64,000 nt of DNA, taken from NCBI GenBank assembly GCA_016709545.1, contig JADJMO010000030.1, positions 1 to 64,000 on the forward strand, read 5' to 3'. The stretch is from Myxococcales bacterium. GTDB lineage: Bacteria; Myxococcota_A; Polyangia; Polyangiales; JADJMO01. The notes under the pieces were generated by a model that made no database searches, was not told the DNA's origin, and saw only the letters and a program-made list of their open reading frames with translations. Shown in pieces: positions 27,497 to 35,275 of the stretch. Position 1 is the stretch's first letter; each line of letters starts with the position of its first letter. The position numbers were made by a program, and so were the translations under genes.

Positions 27497-29793
27497 TGAC
27501 CGCCGGGGCTCTCGTGATCGAGAGGACCAGGACCGGGCGCGTCTCTCTCGTCGCTCTGCTCCTCGTCGTCGCGTGCAGCGGTCGCCGCAAGACCGACGTC
27601 GCGGTCGTCGACGCGGGTCCCGAGGTCGCGCCCGCGCCACCACCCGCGAGAGAAGAGCTGCTGCTCGATCTGCTCGAGCCCACCCCGCGGTGTCGGCTCG
27701 AGCACCGCGGCGCGTTCGTCGACCTCGGCGCGCCCGAGTCGGCCTGGGCGACCCCGGGGCACCCGGACGCCTCGACCGAGCTCCCGAGCTTCGAGCGCGA
27801 CGGCGCGACCTGGGGCCGCGTGGTCGACCGCAGCCAGAGCTGGACCCTCGCCCTCGACGAGACGGGACCGGCGCTCGTCGCGCTGCGGGGCCGCGCGCGC
27901 GCCGCCAAGAAGGTCTCGGTGGCCGTCGACGGCAAGACCGTCGGCACGCTCGCGCTCGCCGCCAACGAGGACCGGGTGGTGACCGTGAGCAACCCCGCGC
28001 TCACCCTCACGCCCGGCCTGCACGTGCTCTCGCTGCGCTGGCACGGGCCGGTGAGCAAAGAGGAGCCGCTCGCCGAGCTCGACTGGATCCGCCTCGGGAC
28101 GGTGGACGGCGCGGCCACGGCGTACGCCGCGCCCACCCGCCGGGACACCTTCGCCCAGGTCGCGCTCGGAGGCTCACCGCGCCGGGCGTACTCGTTGATG
28201 GCGCCCTCCACCCTGCGCTGCGTGGTCGTCGCACCGAAGGGCGCGTGGGTGGCCGCGGACGTGGGCGCGATCGGCGAGGGTGCCGGCGCCGTCGCGCTCC
28301 GGGTCAAGAGCCTCTCCGCCGACGCGAACACCTCGGTCGAGAAGGCCGCGACCAGCGCTGCGTGGGCGCCGATCAGCTCGGCGCCGTTCGCGACCGGTGG
28401 ACTGGTCGAGGTGGAGCTCGCGGTGCTGCGCGGGCCGAAGCAAGGACGGGTCGCCGTCGCCGAGCCGCGCATCGTGCGGGCGCCGACCCTCGCGCCACCC
28501 CGCGAGGAGAAGAAGGCGCTCTCGGCGGTGGTGATCGTCCTCGCTGGCCTGTCGGCACGCGAGATCGACCGCATGCCCGTGCTCGCGCGCCTCGCCAAGG
28601 AGGGCACCACGTTCCGCGCGCACCGGGCGCCGTCCCACGTCGCCGCCGGCTCGTTCGCCTCGCTCGCGACGGGGCTGCCCGTGCCGGTCCACGCCGTGGA
28701 AGACGTGGGCGCGCGCCTCTCGCAGCGCACCCCGCTCGTCGGCAAGCGCCTCGGCCCGTTCGGGGTGGAGAGCGCGATGTTCACCGAGGTACCGAGCACC
28801 GGGGCCGCGTTTGGCTTCGCCCACGACTGGACGAGCTTCGCGGCCAAGAGCCCCCTCGACGGCGCGCCGGTCGCGTTCGACGAGCTCTCCAAGTACGTCG
28901 GCGCGCACGCCGGCAAGAAGTCGCTGCTCTACCTGCACGCCCGCGGCGCGCACCCCCCGTGGGACATCTCGCCGGAGGCGCTCAAGACGCTGGGCCCGGA
29001 GGGCTACAGCGGGCCGGTCGATCCCAAGCACGCGGTCGCCATCATCGGCCGCGCGCGCAAGGGGCTCGGCAAGCTGAACGAGGCCGACCGCGCCCGCCTC
29101 GAGGCGCTCCGCGACGCGGCGCTCCTCGCGCAGAGCAAGCGGCTCGAGGCGTTCCTCGAGGACCAGCGCGCCCAGGGCACGCTCGACAAGCTGCTCCTCG
29201 TCGTGACCGGCGACGTGCCCTTCACCATCCCTCCCGCCCACGTCGAGGCCAAGCCCGCGGTGTCGGGCGCGCCCTCCGTGGTCGGCTCGAAGCTCCCCCC
29301 GAAGGCGCCACCGAAGCCCGTGCTCGACAGCGAACCGCTGCAGATCCCGCTGCTCGTGCGGTTCCCCGGCGGGGCGCACGCCGGCAAGGTCGTCGACGTG
29401 GTGACCGATCCGAGCGACGTGGCCGCCACGGTCGTGCTCGCGCTCGGCGGATCGGCGGACGGTCTCTTCGGGCGCGACCTCGCGCTCCTCGCCCGCGGCG
29501 ACGACGACGCACGCGACGCCCCGCGGCTGCTCGACGACGGGCGGGGCTACACGTTCGTGTGGGGCGAGTCGCGGCTGGTCGGCGTGTGGGGCAAGGCTCC
29601 ACAGCTGCGGTTCGCGCTGGACGACGCCGACCTGCGCGCCGACCACCCCTACCTCTACCTCTCCGCCTGGGGGCTCGCGGCCGACGCGCGCAACGGCTGG
29701 ATGCTCGCCCGCGCCAAGGGCCCGGGGAGAGAGCCCGCGACGATCGACGGCGCCACGCAGGCCGCGCTCGATGCCTGGGAGAAGCCACGCTAA
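27496..29793 (+). CDS. Sulfatase-like lipoprotein, probably catalytically degenerate
   Basis: 765 residues, ATG overlapping the previous stop (TGATG). The lipoprotein signal is VSLVALLLVVAC. An N-terminal beta domain (about 50-330) precedes an alkaline-phosphatase-fold domain (about 345-680: SAVVIVLAGLSAREIDRMPV, FASLATGLPVPVHAVED, KLLLVVTGDVPF). Family members usually have Asp at the first site, Cys/Ser/Thr as nucleophile and DH at the last. Here these read VLAGLS, HVAAGSFAS and GDVPF, so the metal ligands look incomplete. It may be a binding protein. The 12-base gap to cysK suggests cotranscription. Confidence 0.8.
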   Translation: MTAGALVIERTRTGRVSLVALLLVVACSGRRKTDVAVVDAGPEVAPAPPPAREELLLDLLEPTPRCRLEHRGAFVDLGAPESAWATPGHPDASTELPSFERDGATWGRVVDRSQSWTLALDETGPALVALRGRARAAKKVSVAVDGKTVGTLALAANEDRVVTVSNPALTLTPGLHVLSLRWHGPVSKEEPLAELDWIRLGTVDGAATAYAAPTRRDTFAQVALGGSPRRAYSLMAPSTLRCVVVAPKGAWVAADVGAIGEGAGAVALRVKSLSADANTSVEKAATSAAWAPISSAPFATGGLVEVELAVLRGPKQGRVAVAEPRIVRAPTLAPPREEKKALSAVVIVLAGLSAREIDRMPVLARLAKEGTTFRAHRAPSHVAAGSFASLATGLPVPVHAVEDVGARLSQRTPLVGKRLGPFGVESAMFTEVPSTGAAFGFAHDWTSFAAKSPLDGAPVAFDELSKYVGAHAGKKSLLYLHARGAHPPWDISPEALKTLGPEGYSGPVDPKHAVAIIGRARKGLGKLNEADRARLEALRDAALLAQSKRLEAFLEDQRAQGTLDKLLLVVTGDVPFTIPPAHVEAKPAVSGAPSVVGSKLPPKAPPKPVLDSEPLQIPLLVRFPGGAHAGKVVDVVTDPSDVAATVVLALGGSADGLFGRDLALLARGDDDARDAPRLLDDGRGYTFVWGESRLVGVWGKAPQLRFALDDADLRADHPYLYLSAWGLAADARNGWMLARAKGPGREPATIDGATQAALDAWEKPR

Positions 29794-29805
29794 CGAGGCC
29801 TGGCC

Positions 29806-30777
29806 ATGGCGGTCTACGAATCCGTGCTCGAGCTCGTCGGGGACACGCCGCTCGTGCGGCTCTCCCGCGTCGACGCTCGGGATCGCGACGACGACCCCGA
29901 GTCCCGCCGCGCGACCCTGTACGGCAAGTGCGAGCAGCTCGAGCCCGCGGGCTCGGTCAAGGACCGCATCGCGCTCGCGATGATCGACGGCGCGGAGCAG
30001 AGCTACGCGCTGCGCCCGGGCGGCACGGTGGTCGAGCCGACGAGCGGCAACACGGGGATCGCGCTCGCGATGGCCTGCGCGCGAAAGGGGTATCGCTGCG
30101 TCCTCACGCTGCCGGCGAGCATGTCGCTCGAGCGCCGTCAGCTGCTCGAGGCGTTCGGCGCCGAGGTGGTGCTCACCGAGCCGGAGCGCCAGATGGACGG
30201 CGCGATCGTGGCCGCCGAGCGCATCGCCCGCGAGACGCCGGGCGCCTGGATGCCGCGGCAGTTCGACAACCCGCACAACCCCGAGATCCACGCGCGCACC
30301 ACCGCCCGCGAGATCACGACCGCGCTCGGCGACGTGCGGCTCGACGCCTTCGTCGCGACCATCGGCACCGGCGGCACGATCACGGGGGTCGCGCGCGCGC
30401 TCCGCGGTCGCGGGTGCGGCAAGATCGTGGGCGTCGAGCCCGAGCGCTGCGCCACCATCTCGCGCGGCGAGCGCGGACCGACCAAGATCCAGGGGCTCGC
30501 GGCCGGGTTCGTACCCCGCGCGTTCGACCGCAGCGAGGTCGACGAGATGCGCACCGTCGAGGACGACGACGCCTACCGCACCATGCGCCGGCTCGCCCAG
30601 CGCGAGGGGCTGCTGGTCGGGATCTCGTCGGGCGCCGCCGTGCACTCGGCGCTGCAGGTGGCCGAGGAGCTCGGCCCGGGGCACACCGTCGTCACCATCC
30701 TCTGCGACACCGGCGAGCGGTATTTCTCGCTCGCCGAACACTTCAAGCACCTGCCCGAGGAGCCCGCGTGGCCGTGA
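29806..30777 (+). CDS. cysK: Cysteine synthase, CysK-type (PLP)
   Basis: 323 residues. PLP lysine in EPAGSVKDRIALAM (near residue 50), phosphate-binding TSGNTGIALA, sulfur-substrate loop IGTGGTITGVA, the family segment GPTKIQGLAAGFVP, and SSGAAVHSAL near the C-terminus. It makes cysteine from O-acetylserine (or a related activated serine) and sulfide. It overlaps the downstream E1-like gene by four bases (GTGA), so a PLP synthase and a sulfur-carrier-activating enzyme are translated together. A second, CysM-type synthase is encoded 1.5 kb downstream. Confidence 0.92.
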   Translation: MAVYESVLELVGDTPLVRLSRVDARDRDDDPESRRATLYGKCEQLEPAGSVKDRIALAMIDGAEQSYALRPGGTVVEPTSGNTGIALAMACARKGYRCVLTLPASMSLERRQLLEAFGAEVVLTEPERQMDGAIVAAERIARETPGAWMPRQFDNPHNPEIHARTTAREITTALGDVRLDAFVATIGTGGTITGVARALRGRGCGKIVGVEPERCATISRGERGPTKIQGLAAGFVPRAFDRSEVDEMRTVEDDDAYRTMRRLAQREGLLVGISSGAAVHSALQVAEELGPGHTVVTILCDTGERYFSLAEHFKHLPEEPAWP

Positions 30778-31493
30778 GCGCAGCCCCGTTCAGCATGGCT
30801 CGCGTCGTCGTCGTCGGCGTCGGCGGGCTCGGCACGCCGGCCGTGCGCGCCCTCGCCCACGCCGGCGTCGGCTCGCTCGTGCTCGTCGACGACGACACCG
30901 TCGACCGCACCAACCTGCACCGCCAGATCCTCTTCCGCGACGCCGACGTCGGCCGCCACAAGCTCGACGCGGCGGCCGACGCCGTCGAGCGCCAGGCCGG
31001 TGGTGTCCGCCCGACGGTCGAGCTCGTGCGCGAGCGCCTGCACCCCGGCAACGCCCTCCGCGTGTTCGCGGGTGCGTCGGTCGTGCTCGAGTGCAGCGAC
31101 AACTACGCGACCAAGTTCCTCGCGGCCGACGCGGCGCGCCTGTCCGAGGTGCCCATCGTGCACGGCGCGGCCATCCGCTGGGTCGGCACGGCGCTCGCCG
31201 TCGGGCCGCAGGGTGGGCCCTGCTACCGCTGCCTCTTCGAGGACCTGCCGGAGGGCGCCCAGGCCACCTGCGACCTCGCGGGGGTGGTCGGCCCGGTGTG
31301 CGGGATCATCGGCGCCCTCCAGGCGAGCTTCGCGCTCGAGCTCCTCGGCGGGGGCGCGCCGTTCGGCAAGCTCGCGAGCCTCGACGGGCTCCACGACGAG
31401 CTGCGCTTCCACACCGTGAAGCCACGAACCTCGTGCGCGCTCTGCGGGGTCCGCACGATCGTGGACATCGACCCCGCCCGCTACCTCGCGTAA
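30774..31493 (+). CDS. MoeB/ThiF-type E1-like adenylyltransferase, lacking the usual N-terminal helix
   Basis: 239 residues from GTG 30774. Nucleotide loop VVVVGVGGLGTPAV, acidic loop VLVDDDTVDRTNLHRQILF and the conserved crossover region VVGPVCGIIGALQASFALEL. Two zinc pairs, CYRC and CALC, are visible. It adenylates the C-terminal glycine of a ubiquitin-like sulfur carrier, presumably CysO encoded next. Typical MoeB/ThiF proteins have about 25 residues with an Arg-Gln-x-Leu-x-x-Glu-Ile-Gly helix before this loop; here only seven residues precede it. No rhodanese domain follows, unlike mycobacterial MoeZ. Confidence 0.88.
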   Translation: MSAAPFSMARVVVVGVGGLGTPAVRALAHAGVGSLVLVDDDTVDRTNLHRQILFRDADVGRHKLDAAADAVERQAGGVRPTVELVRERLHPGNALRVFAGASVVLECSDNYATKFLAADAARLSEVPIVHGAAIRWVGTALAVGPQGGPCYRCLFEDLPEGAQATCDLAGVVGPVCGIIGALQASFALELLGGGAPFGKLASLDGLHDELRFHTVKPRTSCALCGVRTIVDIDPARYLA

Positions 31494-31574
31494 CCATTTG
31501 CCTTTGTCGCTCCCGGGGCGTCCTCGTCCGCCCCTCCGCTCCTGCTCCCCCCGCCGAACCCTCCGAGGAACACC

Positions 31575-31856
31575 ATGGCCATCCGCGTCCGCATCCCGAC
31601 CCCGCTTCGTTCCCTCACCGCCGGCGCCGAAGAGGTGGCCATCGACAGCGCCACGACCGTCGGCGCCGTGATCGAGCAGCTCGAGGCCAAGCACCCGGGC
31701 GTCAAGGACCGCCTCCTCGACGACAAGGGCGTGCGCAAGTTCATCAACGTCTACCTCGGCGACGAGGACATCCGCTTCCTCGAAGGGCTCGAGAGCGCGG
31801 TCAAGGACGGCGACGAGATCTCCATCGTGCCCGCGATCGCCGGCGGAGCGCGGTGA
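31575..31856 (+). CDS. cysO: CysO-type ubiquitin-like sulfur carrier with GGAR end
   Basis: 93 residues with good similarity to mycobacterial CysO: VRIPTPLRSLTAG at the start, then TVGAVIEQLEAKHPGVKDRL, KFINVYLGDEDIRFLEGL and DGDEISIVPAIAGG. A beta-grasp fold carrying sulfur as a C-terminal thiocarboxylate. CysO of Mycobacterium ends in Gly-Gly; here two residues, Ala-Arg, follow (Gly-Gly at 90-91). The protein must therefore be trimmed before activation, plausibly by the JAMM peptidase of the operon, as in the QbsE/QbsD case. A good ribosome site (GAGGAA) precedes ATG 31575. It overlaps the next gene by GTGA. Confidence 0.9.
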   Translation: MAIRVRIPTPLRSLTAGAEEVAIDSATTVGAVIEQLEAKHPGVKDRLLDDKGVRKFINVYLGDEDIRFLEGLESAVKDGDEISIVPAIAGGAR

Positions 31857-32269
31857 GCGATCCGCGCACCCTGCGTCAGCGCCTCGTCGCCGAGATCGGT
31901 GAGACGGGGCAGGCGCACCTCGGCCGCGCCACGGCGGTCGTGCCCACCAAGGACCGCCTCGAGGGCGAGGTCGAGGCGCGCTACCTCGCGGGCGCGGGGT
32001 TCGGGCTCGTGCGCACGGCGAGCCACGCGGCGACGCGCGCGGTCGTCGAGTGCGGGCCCCACGTGGCCTTCGCCACCGACGCCGACGAGATCTCCGTCTC
32101 CCCACCGAACGACCTCGTCGACGCCCTCGCGGCCGCCGACCTGCACCCCTCCGCGCGGGCGGTCGCGCTCGCCTCGGCGCGGGCCCTCCACCAGATCCGC
32201 ATCGCCGCGCGGGTCGACCTCGAGCCGGTCTCGCGGCCGGGTCGCGCCTCGGACCGGAGCGCTTCGTGA
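31853..32269 (+). CDS. Unknown 138-aa protein with MoeB-like N-terminal segment, in the cysO-cysM operon
   Basis: GTG start overlaps the cysO stop and its own stop overlaps the cysM start (GTGA at both ends), so it is tightly coupled to the pathway. The N-terminal TLRQRLVAEIGETGQAHLGR strongly resembles the segment that opens MoeB/ThiF proteins (Arg-Gln-x-Leu-Leu-Pro-Glu-Ile-Gly-x-x-Gly-Gln). The following strand-helix (RLEGEVEARYLAGAGFGLVR) is placed like the Rossmann unit but lacks the Gly-x-Gly-Gly nucleotide loop. It has one Cys (VECGPHVAF). Possibly a trans-acting piece of the E1-like enzyme, which lacks this helix, or a decayed paralog. Function is not established. Confidence 0.8.
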   Translation: MSDPRTLRQRLVAEIGETGQAHLGRATAVVPTKDRLEGEVEARYLAGAGFGLVRTASHAATRAVVECGPHVAFATDADEISVSPPNDLVDALAAADLHPSARAVALASARALHQIRIAARVDLEPVSRPGRASDRSAS

Positions 32270-33222
32270 CCCGAGCGTTGACCCGAGCCCATCGGCTCGA
32301 GCGCATCGTCGAGGCCATCGGCAAGACGCCGCTCGTGCGGCTCGGCCGCCTCCGCGAGCTCGCGGGCCAGACCGACGTGAAGGTCTACGCCAAGCTCGAG
32401 CTCGCGAACCCGGGCGGCAGCGTGAAGGACCGCGCCGCGCGGCAGATGGTCCTCGCGGCGATCGCCGAGGGTCGGCTCGGGCGCGGCGTCACGCTGATCG
32501 ACTCCACTTCCGGCAACACGGGCGTCGCCTACTCGATGATCGGCGCGGCGCTCGGGCTCGACATCGAGCTCGTCATGCCGCGCAACGTGACCGAGCCCCG
32601 CAAGCGCGTCGCCCGCGCGTACGGCGCCAGGATCACCTTCAGCGACCCGATGGAGGGCAGCGACGGGGCGATCCGCCACGTGCGCAAGCTCGTCGAGGCC
32701 GCGCCCGACCGCTATTTCTACCCCGATCAGTACAGCAATCCGAACAACCCCCTCGCCCACTACCTCGGCACCGGGCAGGAGATTCTCGACGACCTCGGGA
32801 GCGAGCTCACCCACTTCGTGGCCGGCCTCGGCACGAGCGGCACGGTGATGGGCACCTCGCGTCGCCTGCACGAGGTGCCGTTCCCCGTGCGCTGCGTGGC
32901 CGTCGAGCCGCGCGACGCGCTGCACGGGCTCGAGGGCCTCAAGCACATGGCCTCCTCGCTGGTGCCGGCGATCTACGACGCCACGGTGCCCGACGAGATC
33001 CTGCCGGTCACCACCGAGGACGGCTGGGAGATGTCGGACCGCCTCGCGCGCGAGGAGGGCCTGCACGTGGGCCACTCGACCGGCGCCAACGTGTTCGCGG
33101 CGGTGCAGATCGCGCAGCAGTGCCTCGCGCGCGGCGAGCGGGCCAGCATCGTCACCGTCGCGTGCGACCGCGGTGACCGCTACTTCGCGCCGATGAAATG
33201 GGAGAGGAGCTACGTCTGGTGA
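32266..33222 (+). CDS. cysM: CysM-type cysteine synthase (CysO thiocarboxylate-dependent)
   Basis: 318 residues, GTG overlapping the previous stop. PLP lysine in NPGGSVKDRAARQM, STSGNTGVAYSM and AGLGTSGTVMGTSRRL, the last pattern being typical of mycobacterial-type CysM. In Mycobacterium this enzyme uses O-phosphoserine, recognised by an Arg in Leu-Arg-Asn-Met. The aligned stretch here is LKHM followed by SSLVPAIYD, so Lys replaces that Arg. It would join activated serine to CysO-thiocarboxylate, giving CysO-Cys, which Mec then cleaves. The C-terminus ends in KWERSYVW, which can cover the active site as described for CysM. Confidence 0.9.
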   Translation: MTRALTRAHRLERIVEAIGKTPLVRLGRLRELAGQTDVKVYAKLELANPGGSVKDRAARQMVLAAIAEGRLGRGVTLIDSTSGNTGVAYSMIGAALGLDIELVMPRNVTEPRKRVARAYGARITFSDPMEGSDGAIRHVRKLVEAAPDRYFYPDQYSNPNNPLAHYLGTGQEILDDLGSELTHFVAGLGTSGTVMGTSRRLHEVPFPVRCVAVEPRDALHGLEGLKHMASSLVPAIYDATVPDEILPVTTEDGWEMSDRLAREEGLHVGHSTGANVFAAVQIAQQCLARGERASIVTVACDRGDRYFAPMKWERSYVW

Positions 33223-33755
33223 TGGACCTCGCGCGACACCCCTGGGCCAGAGACGGCGTCCACATGCCCCGCGACGTCCTCGCGAAGATCGAGGCCCACG
33301 CCCTCGAGGCCTACGCGCTGGGCCCGGAGGCTGAGGGCGAAGAGGCGTGCGGCGTGGTCGACGGCCCCGCGAGCGATCTCGTCGCCGACGCGGCCGAGCG
33401 CATCCCGAACCTCGCCAACCGCTACCATCAGCTCGATCCCGAGGGCTACCCACGCACCGGTCGCACGTATTTCCTCATCGACCCGCTCAAGTTCAGTCGC
33501 CGGATCGAGGCCTCGGAGAAGGCCGGGCGACCGGTCAAGGTGCTCTACCACTCCCACCTCGACTGCGGCGCCTACTTCAGCCCGACCGACGTGGACACCG
33601 CGCTCGCGGGTGGGAGCGAGCCCAGCTACGACCTCGCCTTCCTCGTGGTGAGCGTGCGCGGCGACGGCAAGGGCGGCGGGGCCCACTGCGACGACCGCAA
33701 GCTGTTCGTGTGGAGCGGGACCGCGTTCGTCGAGGCGCCGCTCGTCCTCTTCTGA
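33222..33755 (+). CDS. mec: Mec-type JAMM metallopeptidase (CysO-cysteine peptidase)
   Basis: 177 residues from ATG 33222, sharing one base with the cysM stop (TGATG); a start at 33198 would overlap more. The JAMM zinc motif is complete: catalytic Glu in EEACGVV near residue 43, then HSH with LDCGAYFSPT and Asp at the correct spacing (near residues 108-121). In the Mycobacterium pathway Mec releases cysteine from CysO-Cys. Here it may also remove the Ala-Arg tail of CysO. The gene order E1, cysO, unknown, cysM, mec supports the assignment. Confidence 0.92.
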   Translation: MDLARHPWARDGVHMPRDVLAKIEAHALEAYALGPEAEGEEACGVVDGPASDLVADAAERIPNLANRYHQLDPEGYPRTGRTYFLIDPLKFSRRIEASEKAGRPVKVLYHSHLDCGAYFSPTDVDTALAGGSEPSYDLAFLVVSVRGDGKGGGAHCDDRKLFVWSGTAFVEAPLVLF

Positions 33756-33765
33756 GCGAGAGCCG

Positions 33766-35052
33766 ATGATCGTCGAGTTGCCGACGCCGCTCTCGCGGGG
33801 AGTGTTGCTCGCGGCCGCGCACGCGGCGAGCGGCAGAGGCGGTGCGCTGCTGCTCGGCGACGGCTGGACGAGCGATGCGCTGGTCGTCGATCCCCTCGAC
33901 GAGCTGCGGGTCCCCCACGGCACGCCCCTCGCTGCGGTGGCGTCCCTCGTGGCCGCGCGGTGTGAGGGGCCGCGGTCTTGTGGCTGGAACGGCCGCCCAG
34001 CGGGCCCGCGCGCGGTGGGCTACCTCGCCTACGAGGCCGCGCGCGACCTCGAGCGGGCGGCGTGGAGTCGCGTCGAGACCCGCAGAGCCCCCACCGGCGC
34101 CGCAGCGATCGTGCGCACCTACGCGGCGACGCTCGTGCGCGATCCACACACGGGTCGCGCAGCGATCGAGGGCGACGATCGCGGGTCGATCGAGGCGCTC
34201 CGAGCGTTGCTCTCGAGCCCCCCCATCACCCCGCGTGAGCTCACCCTCACGCCCGTCGACGACGACGCGACCCACGCGGCGCGCATCGAGCGCGCGCTCG
34301 CCCTCATCGCGGCCGGGGATCTCTACCAGGTCAACCTCGCGCGCGAGCTCTCGGGCCGCGCGGAAGGCACCGCGGCCGAGCTCCTCGCCGGGCTCCTCGG
34401 GCGGGCGACCGCGCGCTTCGGCGCGGCGCTGGATCTCGACGACCACCTCGTCGTGTCGTCGTCGCCCGAGCTGTTCCTCGACGTGGACGGTCGGGCGCTG
34501 TGCACCTCGCCCATCAAGGGGACCCGGCCCCGCGGCGTCGACGCCGAGACCGACGAGGCGCTGGCCCGGGCCCTCGACGCGGACCCCAAGGAGCGCGCCG
34601 AGCTCACCATGGTCGTCGACCTCGAGCGCAACGACCTCGGGCGCGTGGCCGAGATCGGCAGCGTGCGCGCGGGCGTCCCCTATGCAGCGCGGTCCCGCAC
34701 GGTGCACCACCGGGTGTGCGACGTGCGCGCGCGGGCGGCCGAGGGGGTCGGTCTGGCCCAGATCCTCGCGGCGATGCTGCCCAGCGGCTCGGTCACCGGC
34801 GCGCCGAAGATCCGGGCGATGGAGGTCATCGCGGAGCTCGAGCGCAGCCGTCGCGGGGTCTACTGCGGCGCCCTCTTCGGGTTCGGTCGAGACCACCGGC
34901 TGCAGGCCAACATGGCCATCCGCACGCTGGTCGTGAACCTCCGTACAGGTGAGGCGTCGTACCACTCTGGAGGAGGAATCGTCGCGGGCAGCGATCCGGG
35001 TCGGGAGGTCGCAGAAACCCTCTGGAAATCGCGGCAGGTCGTGGCACAGTGA
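33766..35052 (+). CDS. pabB: Aminodeoxychorismate synthase component I (PabB)
   Basis: 428 residues. Chorismate-binding signatures: DLYQVNLARELSG, SSSPELFLDVDG, TSPIKGTRPRG with the Lys that favours PabB over anthranilate synthase, LTMVVDLERNDLGRVAEIGS, PSGSVTGAPKIRAMEVIAEL and SYHSGGGIVAGSDPG. It converts chorismate to aminodeoxychorismate for folate synthesis together with the amidotransferase PabA, which is not seen nearby. It lies ten bases after mec and may be transcribed with the cysteine genes, without an obvious functional link. Confidence 0.93.
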   Translation: MIVELPTPLSRGVLLAAAHAASGRGGALLLGDGWTSDALVVDPLDELRVPHGTPLAAVASLVAARCEGPRSCGWNGRPAGPRAVGYLAYEAARDLERAAWSRVETRRAPTGAAAIVRTYAATLVRDPHTGRAAIEGDDRGSIEALRALLSSPPITPRELTLTPVDDDATHAARIERALALIAAGDLYQVNLARELSGRAEGTAAELLAGLLGRATARFGAALDLDDHLVVSSSPELFLDVDGRALCTSPIKGTRPRGVDAETDEALARALDADPKERAELTMVVDLERNDLGRVAEIGSVRAGVPYAARSRTVHHRVCDVRARAAEGVGLAQILAAMLPSGSVTGAPKIRAMEVIAELERSRRGVYCGALFGFGRDHRLQANMAIRTLVVNLRTGEASYHSGGGIVAGSDPGREVAETLWKSRQVVAQ

Positions 35053-35275
35053 CAGGCCTTCCTTGCGTCCGGAATCGACCGTCCCAGCACGCGCTGTCGC
35101 GCCATCCCCTTCGATGGTCGTCGCGCAGCGCGGCCAGGCGCGGGGAGGAGGCAGCGGCGGCCCCTTGGCGAGCCACGACATGGTTGTCCGGCCGCATGGT
35201 CCGTCCTCCACCCGCGATCCCCGACAAACCTGCAGCGCCGACGGTGAGGCCCGGACTGTGCAAGTCCACCGTCCG

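Noticed and set aside
33766..35052. Anthranilate synthase component I (TrpE)
   Set aside because: The Lys in PIKGT and absence of trp genes nearby favour PabB.
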